NCBI GenBank assembly: GCA_029782365.1
Contig: JAKOUW010000076.1
Location: forward strand, 186,001 to 250,000
DNA length: 64,000 nucleotides
Direction: 5' to 3'
Source: Chloroflexota bacterium
GTDB taxonomy: Bacteria; Chloroflexota; Anaerolineae; Anaerolineales; UBA4823
Position 1 is the stretch's first letter, and the number at the start of each line of letters is the position of its first letter. Positions 45,715 through 55,449 of this stretch are shown here, piece after piece. The translations under genes and the position numbers were made by a program. The notes beneath the pieces were generated by a model. It had not been told where the DNA came from and made no database searches. It worked only from the letters and a program-made list of their open reading frames with translations.

Positions 45715-47268
45715 ATGTCGACTTCTACTGCCCCGATTATGAAGAAAACCCTGGGATTAACGGGAGTTACTGTCAACGCCATGGCTCTAATTGCGCCTGG
45801 AGCATTTCTTTGGATGACCTATCAATTGCAAGCGGCCAATATGGACGCTGGCGGCAACAGCACAGCCCTTGATATGTGGACAGGCATCATTGCCGCCTTG
45901 ATAGTAGCCTTTCTGACCGCTTTTTCATTCGCAGAGTTGGCCCGCCGTTATCCTGATGCGGGAAGCGGGAGCGCTTACTATTTTGCTGAAAAAGCGTTCC
46001 TGGATAGAGAAGAGCCCCACCACAGGCGGTGGGCGCGTCTGGCTAAATTTATTACTGGTTGGGCCGCTCACCTGTTTTACTGGGTGTATCCTGGTGTCAT
46101 GGTGGCATTTTTTGCGGTATTAATTACCTATCTTGCCAGTCAATTTGGAGTGACTTTGCCAGTCTGGCTGCAGATCGCCATCGGTTGGGGATTCGCCATT
46201 TTCGTCGGCATGATCGCAGTGCGCGGCATCAGTGGTTCAACCACGGTTTCCATCATCATCAATGTTATCCAGCTAGTTGCATTGGTGGTATTCTCAGCAC
46301 TGGCAATTCTATTTCGGGTTCAAAATCCGTTGGGAGTAGCAGCGAGCGAATGGTATCACCCGAACCCGGCTTCGATCGTTATCCCCCACAATTTAGCCGG
46401 GATGTTATTCCAATCGACAATTGCCATCCTGATCCTCGTCGGATTCGAATCGTCCACTGCTTTCGCGGCGGAGGCGAAAAACCCAAAACGGGATATTCCG
46501 CGCGGAGTGATTCTCTCTCTCATCATACAAGGCTTGTTTGCATACCTTTTAGAATATTTTGCGGCCAATTATGCCTTGAGCGACAAATTGGTTTCAGCAG
46601 ATGGCGCCCTGAAAGGAATTGCGGCGGCTGCCTCTTCCGGAGCGCCGATTGGAGATTTGGCAATCCAGATTGGCAATGTGTTCTTAGGCGGAAACGGTTT
46701 CGCCTTTATGTTAGTGATCGCGGCAAGTGTGGCTATTGCCATCCTGGGCACAACGCTGGCTGCAATGAATACTGGAGTCCGGATCAGTTTTGCCATGGCG
46801 CAAGATTCTGAAATGCCAGATATCATGGGATTCTTACATGACAAGTACGCCACGCCCTACTATGGTGTGGTTGTGATGGTAGTGGTGTCAGGTATCATCG
46901 CGACGATTGGCATCCTGGGCGGCGTGATGGCTTTGACTGGGATCACATTGGCTTCAAACTTGGGCACATTCGTGCTGTATGCTCTCATTTGCGGCCTGAC
47001 GATGGTCGCTTTTATTGGCAACCATACGTTCAACTTTTTCAAACACGCCATTATCCCGACCCTTGGGTTAATTGTGAATGTGTTGATGGTCCTGGCAATC
47101 TTCTTTATCGGGATCATTTCTGGCGGAACCACAGCACAATCGACCTACCTTGCACTGGCAATCACGGCAGGCTGGTTGGTTTTGAGCTTAATTTATTTTG
47201 TTGTGACAAGCGCCCGCAAAGGGACTGCCATTGTGCCTGCCGTTGTCAGGGAGACTGCCAAAGAATAA
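45715..47268 (+). CDS. APC-family amino acid permease
   Basis: 517 residues from ATG 45715, with TTGGAGG about 5 bases upstream. Twelve to fourteen spans; the first has LGLTGVTVNAMALIAPGAF, the conserved helix 1 of APC transporters, and FAELARRYPDAGSGSAYYF follows. GFESSTAFAAEAKNPKRDIPRG is the helix 6-7 loop motif. Amino acid or amine uptake is expected; the substrate is not evident. Two inverted repeats upstream suggest a dedicated regulator that is not adjacent. Confidence 0.88.
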   Translation: MSTSTAPIMKKTLGLTGVTVNAMALIAPGAFLWMTYQLQAANMDAGGNSTALDMWTGIIAALIVAFLTAFSFAELARRYPDAGSGSAYYFAEKAFLDREEPHHRRWARLAKFITGWAAHLFYWVYPGVMVAFFAVLITYLASQFGVTLPVWLQIAIGWGFAIFVGMIAVRGISGSTTVSIIINVIQLVALVVFSALAILFRVQNPLGVAASEWYHPNPASIVIPHNLAGMLFQSTIAILILVGFESSTAFAAEAKNPKRDIPRGVILSLIIQGLFAYLLEYFAANYALSDKLVSADGALKGIAAAASSGAPIGDLAIQIGNVFLGGNGFAFMLVIAASVAIAILGTTLAAMNTGVRISFAMAQDSEMPDIMGFLHDKYATPYYGVVVMVVVSGIIATIGILGGVMALTGITLASNLGTFVLYALICGLTMVAFIGNHTFNFFKHAIIPTLGLIVNVLMVLAIFFIGIISGGTTAQSTYLALAITAGWLVLSLIYFVVTSARKGTAIVPAVVRETAKE

Positions 47269-47285
47269 ATGGTATTCGTGATGGT

Positions 47286-47327
47286 TCTGGTGAGCTGAGC
47301 AACTGAAAAGTAGCTCAGCTCACCAGA
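47286..47327 (+). terminator. hairpin terminator after the permease gene
   Basis: A 15-bp perfect stem (47286-47300 with 47313-47327) and a 12-base loop start 17 bases after the permease stop. Few T follow, so it may need Rho or act as a stabiliser. Confidence 0.6.
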
Positions 47328-47351
47328 CATTTACTGAAAAGGCCAACAACG

Positions 47352-48170
47352 ATGAATTTTGCGCCTGAAATCGCCAGCAGCGGCCTCAGCGTCACTGGCC
47401 CTGTGCGTGAGAATAACCAGGATTCTATCCATTTGCCCGGTCCGTCACACAGCCCCGAGTTAGGTTGGCTGTATGCAGTTGCTGATGGCATGGGGGGATA
47501 TTCTGGCGGCGAGATCGCCAGCAGACTCACTCTGGATACTCTCAATAAAGCGTATTCAAGGCTCGACCATCCTGACCCGAAATTTCTGCGGACAGCCGTT
47601 GAAAGCGCAAATCTGTTTGTCTATCAGAAAGCCCAACAATTAGGAATGGGGCGGATGGGGACAACTTTGACCGCTGCTTATATCCTGGGAAATATGCTTT
47701 ATCTCGCACATGTTGGGGACAGCCGGGCTTACCTGATCCGCAATCAGAAAGCGTCTTGCTTGACTGCCGACCATACTGTTGTCGGAGACATGATGCGAGC
47801 GAAATTGATTCCTCAGGACAAAGTACGCACGCATGCCCAACGTTCCAAGTTAACCAAAGCAATTGGTTTGGGAATGTTTGTGCAGCCCGATTTCACGAGT
47901 CACCGGCTCGCCGAGGGGGACAGCCTGGTGCTCTGCACAGATGGTTTATGGTCAGTAATACAGGATGATGATTTTGCCCGAGTTACTTCTAGAGAAAGCA
48001 CCCCTGAATCTGTGGCAAGGGAATTGATCGAATTGGCCTTGTACCGAGAAACGGACGACAATGCCTCGGCTGTCGTTTTTCATATCTCAAAAATCAGTGA
48101 GCCGGCAGCCGATTCTATCCAAAAGAAACCTATTAAATGGATAAATTTCCTGGGAAAGTTTTCGCGATGA
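47352..48170 (+). CDS. PP2C-type Ser/Thr protein phosphatase
   Basis: 272 residues. PVRENNQDS (metal ligand Asp), VADGMGGYSGGE, GTTLTAAYILGNMLYLAHVGDSRAYL, CTDGLWS and TDDNAS are the ordered PP2C motifs. It removes phosphate from Ser/Thr with two Mn or Mg ions. The kinase start overlaps its stop (ATGA), so the two are made in step. The C-terminal 25 residues are a basic extension with no membrane span. Confidence 0.93.
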   Translation: MNFAPEIASSGLSVTGPVRENNQDSIHLPGPSHSPELGWLYAVADGMGGYSGGEIASRLTLDTLNKAYSRLDHPDPKFLRTAVESANLFVYQKAQQLGMGRMGTTLTAAYILGNMLYLAHVGDSRAYLIRNQKASCLTADHTVVGDMMRAKLIPQDKVRTHAQRSKLTKAIGLGMFVQPDFTSHRLAEGDSLVLCTDGLWSVIQDDDFARVTSRESTPESVARELIELALYRETDDNASAVVFHISKISEPAADSIQKKPIKWINFLGKFSR

Positions 48171-49171
48171 GCAACTATGCTATAATTTCCGGTATGATGC
48201 TTCAGATCGGGGACCAGGTAGACCAATACCAGATCCAGTCTCACCTTGCGCAAGGTGGAATGAGTGATATATACACGGCGTTCGACCTTGTACGCCGTTG
48301 CGAAGTGGCAATCAAAGTACCTGACCAATCCATGATCGGTGACCCGGCTCAATTTGAACGCTTTCAGCGTGAGTTGGAAGTTCTCAATACACTGCAGCAC
48401 CCGGCCATATTGCGCGGCATGGGCGCGGGGAAATACAATCGTATTCCATATCTGGTTACAGAGTATGTGAATGGGAAGTCTTTGCGTGCTTTAATCGATT
48501 CAAACAGCCCGATGCCGCCTGAGCAGTCAGTTCCACTGATTAAAAAAATTGCTGAAGGTATCGGTTATTGCCATCAGAATGGGGTGATTCATCGCGACCT
48601 GAAGCCTGAAAATATCCTCGTGACAGCAGAAGGCCAACCAATTATCATGGATTTCGGCCTGGCTTTGACCAAAGGTTCCCACAGAGTCACCTATTCAAAC
48701 TTAAGCGCTACAGCAGGAACACCCGATTACATGGCCCCGGAGCAGATCGAAGGCCAGCGTGGTGACAAACGCACGGATATTTACGCGCTTGGCACCATTT
48801 TCTTTGAACTGTTGTCCGGTAAAACGCCCTTCACCGGGGATACGAGCATGGCTGTAATGGCGCAACATTTGAATGGGGTTGCACCACGTCTGGATCGGAT
48901 TATCCCTGCGGTATCAAAAGAATTGGCTGCGACGATAGCCTGCTGTCTGTCACGCGAACCCGATCAGCGCTACCCGGATGTAGAATCTTTGATAAGTGCT
49001 CTTGACCATCCTGAAGATGTAGATGTGAGCATCCTTGATCGGGTTGAGAAAAAGATGGGAATGAGAGGCATATCTCTTTTACAGAGTCAAGCGGTTAAAG
49101 CGATAGGCATCTCTTTGTTGATTATCGCCGGTATGATCGCCCTGGCGATCGCTTTACAGGCTTTGCGTTGA
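48167..49171 (+). CDS. Hanks-type Ser/Thr protein kinase, membrane-tethered
   Basis: 334 residues from ATG 48167, overlapping the phosphatase stop; ATG 48194 is an alternative. The kinase domain has a Gly-rich loop (LAQGGMSDIYTA), VAIKVP (Lys), HRDLKPENIL (catalytic loop), DFGLA and GTPDYMAPEQ (activation segment and APE). The C-terminus ends with one membrane span (about 308-330) and no extracellular sensor such as PASTA repeats. The trio phosphatase-kinase-glnA suggests a signalling unit; an internal cytosolic cue must be read, since nothing is exposed outside. Confidence 0.92.
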   Translation: MSNYAIISGMMLQIGDQVDQYQIQSHLAQGGMSDIYTAFDLVRRCEVAIKVPDQSMIGDPAQFERFQRELEVLNTLQHPAILRGMGAGKYNRIPYLVTEYVNGKSLRALIDSNSPMPPEQSVPLIKKIAEGIGYCHQNGVIHRDLKPENILVTAEGQPIIMDFGLALTKGSHRVTYSNLSATAGTPDYMAPEQIEGQRGDKRTDIYALGTIFFELLSGKTPFTGDTSMAVMAQHLNGVAPRLDRIIPAVSKELAATIACCLSREPDQRYPDVESLISALDHPEDVDVSILDRVEKKMGMRGISLLQSQAVKAIGISLLIIAGMIALAIALQALR

Positions 49172-49188
49172 CCTGGTCAAAGGCTAGT

Positions 49189-50529
49189 ATGGAAAAAACT
49201 CCCAACACCATCGCCGATTTGATTGCTCGCGCAAGACAGGCGCAAATTAAATTTATCGATCTGCAGTTCACTGATGTGGTTGGCATTGTCAAGAATGTGA
49301 CCATACCAGTTCATGAATTGTCGGAAGCGTTGGAAAAAGGCATCTGGTTTGACGGTTCATCTATTGAAGGATTCGCTCGAATTGCCGAAAGCGATATGCA
49401 CCTTCGGCCGGATATTTCCACTTTTGCCATTCTGCCTTGGCTGAACGGTGAAGATGCAACCGCACGGTTGATCTGTGATGTTTATTCCCCTGATGGAACG
49501 CCTTTCCAGGGTGATCCGCGCTCAGTTTTAAAGCGTGCGCTGCTTGAGGCAGAAAAGATGGGATTTGGCTTTAATACCGGTCCCGAATTGGAATTCTTTC
49601 TGCTCAAACCGAAAGCAGATGGTGCCCTCCTACCACCTGTACCTCATGATAATGCCAGTTATTTCGATGCTCCTTCGGATATGGCTGCCGGTTTACGCCG
49701 GCAGATGGCTTCAACCCTGGAAAACCTGGGAATTCACGTGGAAGCCATGCATCATGAAGGGGCGCATGGCCAGCATGAAATTGATTTTCGCTACTCAGAT
49801 GCCTTGACAACTGCAGACAGCGCTGTGACGCTGAGAGTAGCGTTAAAAATTATCGCTCAACAAAATGGCTTGTATTGCACTTTCCTGCCGAAACCGATTC
49901 GTGGCATCAACGGCAGCGGGATGCATGTCCACCAGAGCCTTTCTTACCTGGCTACCGGCAAGAATGCATTCTCTGACCCTGGCGATTCGCATGGTTTATC
50001 CAAGATCGCCAAACACTTTATTGCTGGACAACTGGCACACGCGCGAGGAATGTGCGCTATCCTGGCGCCTTTGGTGAATTCATATAAAAGGCTCGTGGCG
50101 GGTTATGAGGCGCCTGTTTATATTAGCTGGGCGCGAATTAACCGTTCGGCCTTGATTCGAGTGCCTCGCGCAACTTCGTCAGAAACTACCCGGATCGAAC
50201 TGCGCAATCCTGACCCTAGCTGCAATCCTTACCTGGCTTTTGCTTTGATGCTTTCGGCCGGTTTAGATGGCATTCGCCGGGAACTCCAAGTCCCGGAAGC
50301 CAGGGATGAGAATATATACCTCTTAGACAATCAAAATAAAAGCCCGTTGGCCATCTTGCCCGCCTCCCTCGAACAAGCCCTCAATGCGATGGAGGAGGAC
50401 AGCCTCATCCATGAGACACTTGGCGCACACACTTTTGAGCGTTTTATCAGCGCGAAACGATTTGAATGGGAAGATTATCGGTTGGAAGTGACAGGTTGGG
50501 AACTTGAAAAATACCTTTCCAGCTACTAA
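49189..50529 (+). CDS. glnA: glutamine synthetase type I
   Basis: 446 residues from ATG 49189; the frame from 49168 begins TTG and overlaps the kinase stop. DGSSIEGF near residue 52, HHEGAHGQHEIDFRY, NGSGMHVHQS and the ELRNPDPSCNPYLAFA region are the GSI signatures with metal and substrate ligands. It makes glutamine from glutamate and ammonia with ATP. The tyrosine adenylylation region reads DENIYLLDNQN, so a Tyr is present but the surrounding motif differs from enteric GlnA. It starts 17 bases after the kinase stop. Confidence 0.93.
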   Translation: MEKTPNTIADLIARARQAQIKFIDLQFTDVVGIVKNVTIPVHELSEALEKGIWFDGSSIEGFARIAESDMHLRPDISTFAILPWLNGEDATARLICDVYSPDGTPFQGDPRSVLKRALLEAEKMGFGFNTGPELEFFLLKPKADGALLPPVPHDNASYFDAPSDMAAGLRRQMASTLENLGIHVEAMHHEGAHGQHEIDFRYSDALTTADSAVTLRVALKIIAQQNGLYCTFLPKPIRGINGSGMHVHQSLSYLATGKNAFSDPGDSHGLSKIAKHFIAGQLAHARGMCAILAPLVNSYKRLVAGYEAPVYISWARINRSALIRVPRATSSETTRIELRNPDPSCNPYLAFALMLSAGLDGIRRELQVPEARDENIYLLDNQNKSPLAILPASLEQALNAMEEDSLIHETLGAHTFERFISAKRFEWEDYRLEVTGWELEKYLSSY

Positions 50530-50558
50530 ACCAATCATCGAAAACAATTATCATTCGA

Positions 50559-52397
50559 TTACAATTTCCAAAACAGAATCATTCCGAACATAAGCAAGAA
50601 GAACGAAAGGAAAGTGAGAATCCAGCCGGCTCTCAAGAAGTCGCTAAATTTGTAGTTGGCGGGACCAATCATCAGAATATTCACGGGATGAGCCATGGGG
50701 GTAAAAAAGGAAGCTGAACAACCGATTGCTGTAGCCACAGCAACTGCCTGTGGGTTTACGCCAATATTCAAGGCGGCGCTGATGGTGATCGGCCCGGTGA
50801 CCAGAGCGGTAACTTGACCGCCCATTACCTGGGTCAGTAATGCAGTTAAAATGTAGCTGCCTCCCGGAACCCAAATTGGACCTAGATTTTTCAATAAACC
50901 GATCATGGCAGTCCCCAATACCCCTGCCAGACCGGTTTGCACCATCGCGAGACTGACTGTGTACATACCGGCGATCATGAATACAGCCGACCATTCGATC
51001 GATTGGTAAGCGTCATCAACCGGTAGAATCCTCAAAATTAATAACAATACAGCGGCCGAAAGCATCGCTAAATAAACAGGCACTCCACCCACTGAGGCTG
51101 CAATCGCTCCGGCAACTAACAGGATAGTCGCCAAAGCCTGGCGCTTATTGACAGGTTGGTCCCCCGGATCAGGTTTCAGTACAATAAAATCTGATGAATA
51201 TTGTATCGCCGGGTATTTTTCTAATTCTCCGATCGCCAGGAGAGAATCGCCTATGGCAAGGGGGATGTCACCGACGTCTGTGCGGTAGCTGCGAGATAAG
51301 TGCTTGACTGCAATTACTGTCAGGCCGAAGGTGTGCCGGAAGTTTAGATCTTTGAGCGTTTTCCCGACTACCTTGGAATGAGGTGAAAGAACGATTTCCA
51401 AAAAAGATAATTTATTGAAGGCGGATTGCCCAGTCTGGGTGCCCGGCGAAATTTCCAGCCCGAGGGGTTTTAAAAATTCTATCTTCTCCTCACGTCCGAC
51501 CAGGAATAATATATCTCTTTTTAAAATTATCTGGTCGAGGTCCGGCAGGAGCAAGCTTCTAAAATCGCGGCGAATTGCCGCTACAACCACACCGTATTTT
51601 TCTCCAATTCCGGAATCCTTCAGGCTCTTGCGAATTAAGGGTGATTGGTCGCTCACCCTGGCTTCCCAAAGGCGTTCCCCGATCTGGTACAGGCTTTCTA
51701 ATTCGCCAGTCGTCCAGTGGAAGGGAGAACGTTTGATAGATGGCTCTCGGTTGGGAAGCAACCGGCTGCCAGTCAACCAGAGAAAAATGATGCCGCCAAT
51801 GGCGATCAACCCCCCTGTCGGGGTAAAATCGAGGATTTTCAAAGGTGCTTGTGGAGGATGAGCAATCCTCAACATATCACTCATAATGATGTTGGCAGTT
51901 GTGAAATATGTAGCCGACCCGCCTAATAAACTGCCGTAGGCAACAGGGATCAGCAGCTTACTGGGGCGAATCCCAGTTTTGCGGGATACTTCAATCGCAC
52001 TCGGGAGGACCAAAGCGCCGGCTGCTAGGTTATTCATAAACAAGGAAAGTAATCCGGTAAAGGTTGCAAAAAGCAGGATCAGTTTGCTTTCTGATGATCC
52101 GCCGAATTTTAAAATTTGCTGTGCTAGCCAGCGGGTAACTCCGCTCTTCTCTAAACCGCGTGTCAATATAAAGAGGGCGATCAGTGTGACAATGACCGGT
52201 TGGCTGAAACCAGAAATTGCTTTCAACGCGTTCTCGGGCGAATTTGCCGGGCCAAGCATTTGAAAACCGAAAATTTGGAAAATGCCTAACGCGGCTGCCA
52301 GGAAGAGAGCCGCGATATCCATCCGAAGACGGTTGGCCGCTACCGCAAGGAGGGATGCACTCACAATCAAAATTAAAATTACTTGGTTAATATCCAC
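50559..52397 (-). CDS. SLC13/ArsB-like ion transporter with two RCK C-terminal domains
   Basis: 612 residues starting GTG. About eleven membrane spans are interrupted at about 210-385 by two cytoplasmic RCK-C-type units (SPLIRKSLKDSGIGEKYGVVV and SKVVGKTLKDLNFRHTFGLTVI). PSAIEVSRKTGIRPSKLLIP and the C-terminal ATAIGCSASFFTPMAHP are the SLC13/DASS motifs. Members carry sulfate, dicarboxylates or related anions. Only 4 bases separate it from the ABC ATPase gene, so it is made with that transporter. RCK domains suggest nucleotide or ion gating. Confidence 0.88.
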   Translation of the reverse strand: MDINQVILILIVSASLLAVAANRLRMDIAALFLAAALGIFQIFGFQMLGPANSPENALKAISGFSQPVIVTLIALFILTRGLEKSGVTRWLAQQILKFGGSSESKLILLFATFTGLLSLFMNNLAAGALVLPSAIEVSRKTGIRPSKLLIPVAYGSLLGGSATYFTTANIIMSDMLRIAHPPQAPLKILDFTPTGGLIAIGGIIFLWLTGSRLLPNREPSIKRSPFHWTTGELESLYQIGERLWEARVSDQSPLIRKSLKDSGIGEKYGVVVAAIRRDFRSLLLPDLDQIILKRDILFLVGREEKIEFLKPLGLEISPGTQTGQSAFNKLSFLEIVLSPHSKVVGKTLKDLNFRHTFGLTVIAVKHLSRSYRTDVGDIPLAIGDSLLAIGELEKYPAIQYSSDFIVLKPDPGDQPVNKRQALATILLVAGAIAASVGGVPVYLAMLSAAVLLLILRILPVDDAYQSIEWSAVFMIAGMYTVSLAMVQTGLAGVLGTAMIGLLKNLGPIWVPGGSYILTALLTQVMGGQVTALVTGPITISAALNIGVNPQAVAVATAIGCSASFFTPMAHPVNILMIGPANYKFSDFLRAGWILTFLSFFLLMFGMILFWKL

Positions 52398-52401
52398 TTC
52401 T

Positions 52402-53703
52402 TTATGACGGTGTTAAGGAATTGTTTTGTTCAAGATAAATTGTGGTTTTTGTGTCATCGTATGTGAAGAGTTCTGCATAGCGACCCCAGTCAACAGCTAT
52501 ATCAACCTGTTTTTCTGCTTCTTCTTTGGGAAATTCCAATTCTAGCGCCGATTGAATGACATCTGTTTCAAGCTTATGGTCATTCGCCTTGATCAAAATA
52601 TTTAAGAGCCAACGGAAAATTGGCAGCCTGCGGATGCGTGTTGAGAAAATTTCTTTGCGCGCCTGGATGGACGCATCAACGAAAGTTTGCCCAAGCGAAG
52701 TCAGCGTGATATCGCCTTTTGCAACCGTGGCAAAACCGAGAAGTTCAGCCGCTTCTGTTAACAGCAAGAAATGGTTAGAATCAATTTTCAATTCTTCTGC
52801 AAATTGGTAAATATCGGCCGTATCAGCCGGCCGTTCGGCCAGAGATTCAAGCAATCCGGCGAGATTTGCTGCGTTGACATCAATTAATTTGCGCGTCCGA
52901 CCCGGTTCACCCGGAGCTGTGCCCAACTCTAAAGGCTCTGGCTCCGTTTGGCCTGCCAGGGTGGCATATACCAGGTCCACCTTGGCGATAAATTCTGGCG
53001 ATTTCCGCTGACGTGGGTGCTGAAGGTCAACAGTCAAATCAGCGATGATTCTGCCAGGTTCTTTGTCCATGACGATGATCCGGTCAGCCAGGGAAATAGC
53101 CTCTTCGATATTATGCGTGACCATTAAAATGGCTTTTGTCGGAATTGCACCGCTGGTCCACAATTCCAATAATTCGCCTCGAAGGGCCTCTGCAGACAAT
53201 ACATCCAGAGCGGAAAAGGGTTCATCCAGACATAACAATTCCGGTTCAACTGCCATGGCTCGGGCAAAACCAACTTTTTGGCGCATACCCCCTGAAAGTT
53301 CACGTGGATAAGCATTTTCAAAGCCATCTAATCCGACTTTGTCCAAGAGAGCAACTGCCCGTTGTCGTCTTTCTTCCTCTACCACCCCACGCACTTTCAG
53401 CGCCAACTCGACATTTTTCTGCACGGTTAGCCAGGGAAACAACGCAAAAGTTTGAAAAACGATCGTCGCGAATGGGTTTACTCCCACGAGTACATTATCT
53501 CGATAGAGTACGACTCCGGAGGTGGGTTTATTCAACCCAGTAATAATACGTAACAAAGTGCTTTTACCACAGCCGGAAGGCCCTACCAGAGCGACGAACT
53601 CACCTTCACGGATTGCCAGGTTGATATTTTGCACAGCGGTAAAGATGTGTTCACCTTTGCCATATTTTTGATTAACACTGCGAACTTCGAGGAGCGTTGG
53701 CAT
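52402..53703 (-). CDS. ABC transporter ATP-binding protein, nitrate/sulfonate/taurine type, with C-terminal AAA-associated domain
   Basis: 433 residues. Walker A GPSGCGKST, signature LSGGMRQKVG and Walker B LLCLDEPFSALD lie in the first 200 residues. From about 290 an AAA-associated C-terminal domain (LAGLLESLAERPADTADIYQF and ELEFPKEEAEKQVDIAVDWGR) has wing-like features and appears in transporters of this subtype. It powers the fused permease encoded 7 bases upstream. No substrate-binding protein gene is adjacent. Confidence 0.9.
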   Translation of the reverse strand: MPTLLEVRSVNQKYGKGEHIFTAVQNINLAIREGEFVALVGPSGCGKSTLLRIITGLNKPTSGVVLYRDNVLVGVNPFATIVFQTFALFPWLTVQKNVELALKVRGVVEEERRQRAVALLDKVGLDGFENAYPRELSGGMRQKVGFARAMAVEPELLCLDEPFSALDVLSAEALRGELLELWTSGAIPTKAILMVTHNIEEAISLADRIIVMDKEPGRIIADLTVDLQHPRQRKSPEFIAKVDLVYATLAGQTEPEPLELGTAPGEPGRTRKLIDVNAANLAGLLESLAERPADTADIYQFAEELKIDSNHFLLLTEAAELLGFATVAKGDITLTSLGQTFVDASIQARKEIFSTRIRRLPIFRWLLNILIKANDHKLETDVIQSALELEFPKEEAEKQVDIAVDWGRYAELFTYDDTKTTIYLEQNNSLTPS

Positions 53704-53710
53704 GAAATTT

Positions 53711-55438
53711 TCACTCCATTCTATATCTATCTTCAGCCAGACGGTATAAACGGCGCCAAAGAAGCCGGTTGATTAGGACAACGGATAAGATCATGCAGAT
53801 CGTCGCGGTCAGTAGCAATGGATAATTTCCATTGGCGGTTGCAGTTGCGATGGTTGCACCGATTCCTTGCACACTAAGCGTTTGGCCTTTGAATTGCAGA
53901 TATTCAGCCACAATACTGGCATTCCAGGCTCCTCCGCTCGCAGTGATCGAGCCGGTGATAATGTATGGAAATAATGCAGGCAGAATCAATGTACGCCAAC
54001 GCTCCCAACCCTTGATACCCAGCAGGGCCGATGTATATTTAAGATCCTGAGGAATTGCTGCAGCACCAGCGATTATGTTGAAAAGCAAATACCATTGGGT
54101 GCCCATCAACATCAATAAAACAGCCGACAGGTTCAGACCGCCATAAAAGGCAGCCAACGAAACTACCAAAACCGGCAGTAGAGCAGTGGCTGGGAGGGAC
54201 GCCACTACCTGAACAACTGGTTGGAGCCATTTGGCCAACCGGGGATTAGAACCGATTGCATAGCCTAATGGAATTGTCCATAACATTGCGATAGCTAAGG
54301 AGATAAAGACACGCAAGGCAGTAGCAAAAATCCCACTGCCGATTGAGAGCCAATCCTGGATGGGGAGCCGAATAATATATGCTGTTGTTTGGTACATCCC
54401 ATAAATCAACACAGCAAATCCAATGAGTATAAGGAGATAATCGCTGAACGACTGTTTGGTGATTTTGTCATCCATGTCGGGTTGATTTTGGTCTTTCGAA
54501 TTGATGAATTTATCGACTTTTTCTAATAAAGGATTTGAGAACTTTGATCGGTACCATTGAACAAGGCGTGCATTCCGAATCATTTCATAGAACCATGAAG
54601 TTGGTGGATTGTCATTTTCAACCATTTCGATTTTAAAGCGGTCTGCCCAGGCGAGCAGCGGTCGCCAGATCAATTGATCCATTAAAATGATTACCAATGT
54701 CAAAGCAAGTAAACCCCAGCCGATCGCAGGCAGATTCCCTTCTATTGCTGCTGTTTGTAAATATGCGCCTAAACCAGGTAACCGAAATGATTCTTGCCCT
54801 ACGGTAAAAATTTCTGCCGCCATCAGAAAAAACCAACCACCAGCCCAAGACATCATACTATTCCAGATCAGGGGAATAGCTGCAAATGGTAATTCAAGCG
54901 ATTTGAATCTCATCCAATTGTTTAAGCGAAAAATTGCGCTGGCTTCTCGAAGTTCTTTTGGGATAGTCGTCAAGGATTGATACCAGGCAAAGGTCAGGTT
55001 CCAGGCCTGAGAAGTGAAAATTAACACAATCGAGGCAAGCTCTACAGCCAGACGCTGCGGTAGAACCACACTCAAACTTAATAAAACAACAGGCAGGAAG
55101 GATAAAATGGGTACTGACTGCAAAACATCTAGCAAGGGCAACAGGATTTTTTCCGCTTTCTTATTATAAGCCGCCAGCCGGCCATAGAAAATCGTAAACA
55201 ACATGGATAATAAGTAAGCTGCCAGCATCCGTGCGACAGATAGTGCAGTGTAAACAGGCAATGCCGAAGGTGCTAGCGAAATTTGGGGTGCAGATTCGGG
55301 TCCATGTCCAAAATTTACTGCCAGATTGACGCCAGCAAAGAGAGCGACGAATAAGAAGACCAGAACGACCGCGTCAGCAATCGTGGCTTTTCGCTGCTGC
55401 GGCCCGGCGGTTTGGAAAAGTGATTCGAATGAATCCAT
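53711..55438 (-). CDS. fused two-domain ABC permease (nitrate/sulfonate type)
   Basis: 575 residues from ATG 55438, with AGGAAACC upstream. Two BPD-type permease halves are joined: the first (about 30-280) has LLPLLDVLQSVPILSFLPV and an EAA-like loop PKELREASAIFRLNNW; the second (about 340-560) has WLQPVVQVVASLPATALLP and QDLKYTSALLGIKGWERW. A ~50-residue charged linker (DNPPTSW ... DMDDKITK) separates them. One chain may thus form the whole membrane part. Substrate is unknown. Confidence 0.9.
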   Translation of the reverse strand: MDSFESLFQTAGPQQRKATIADAVVLVFLFVALFAGVNLAVNFGHGPESAPQISLAPSALPVYTALSVARMLAAYLLSMLFTIFYGRLAAYNKKAEKILLPLLDVLQSVPILSFLPVVLLSLSVVLPQRLAVELASIVLIFTSQAWNLTFAWYQSLTTIPKELREASAIFRLNNWMRFKSLELPFAAIPLIWNSMMSWAGGWFFLMAAEIFTVGQESFRLPGLGAYLQTAAIEGNLPAIGWGLLALTLVIILMDQLIWRPLLAWADRFKIEMVENDNPPTSWFYEMIRNARLVQWYRSKFSNPLLEKVDKFINSKDQNQPDMDDKITKQSFSDYLLILIGFAVLIYGMYQTTAYIIRLPIQDWLSIGSGIFATALRVFISLAIAMLWTIPLGYAIGSNPRLAKWLQPVVQVVASLPATALLPVLVVSLAAFYGGLNLSAVLLMLMGTQWYLLFNIIAGAAAIPQDLKYTSALLGIKGWERWRTLILPALFPYIITGSITASGGAWNASIVAEYLQFKGQTLSVQGIGATIATATANGNYPLLLTATICMILSVVLINRLLWRRLYRLAEDRYRME

Positions 55439-55449
55439 AGGTTTCCTGG

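Noticed and set aside
46059..46811. A 250-residue open frame inside the APC permease gene
   Set aside because: It is a +1 shadow of the permease, with no start signals and an odd His/Arg/Cys-rich composition.
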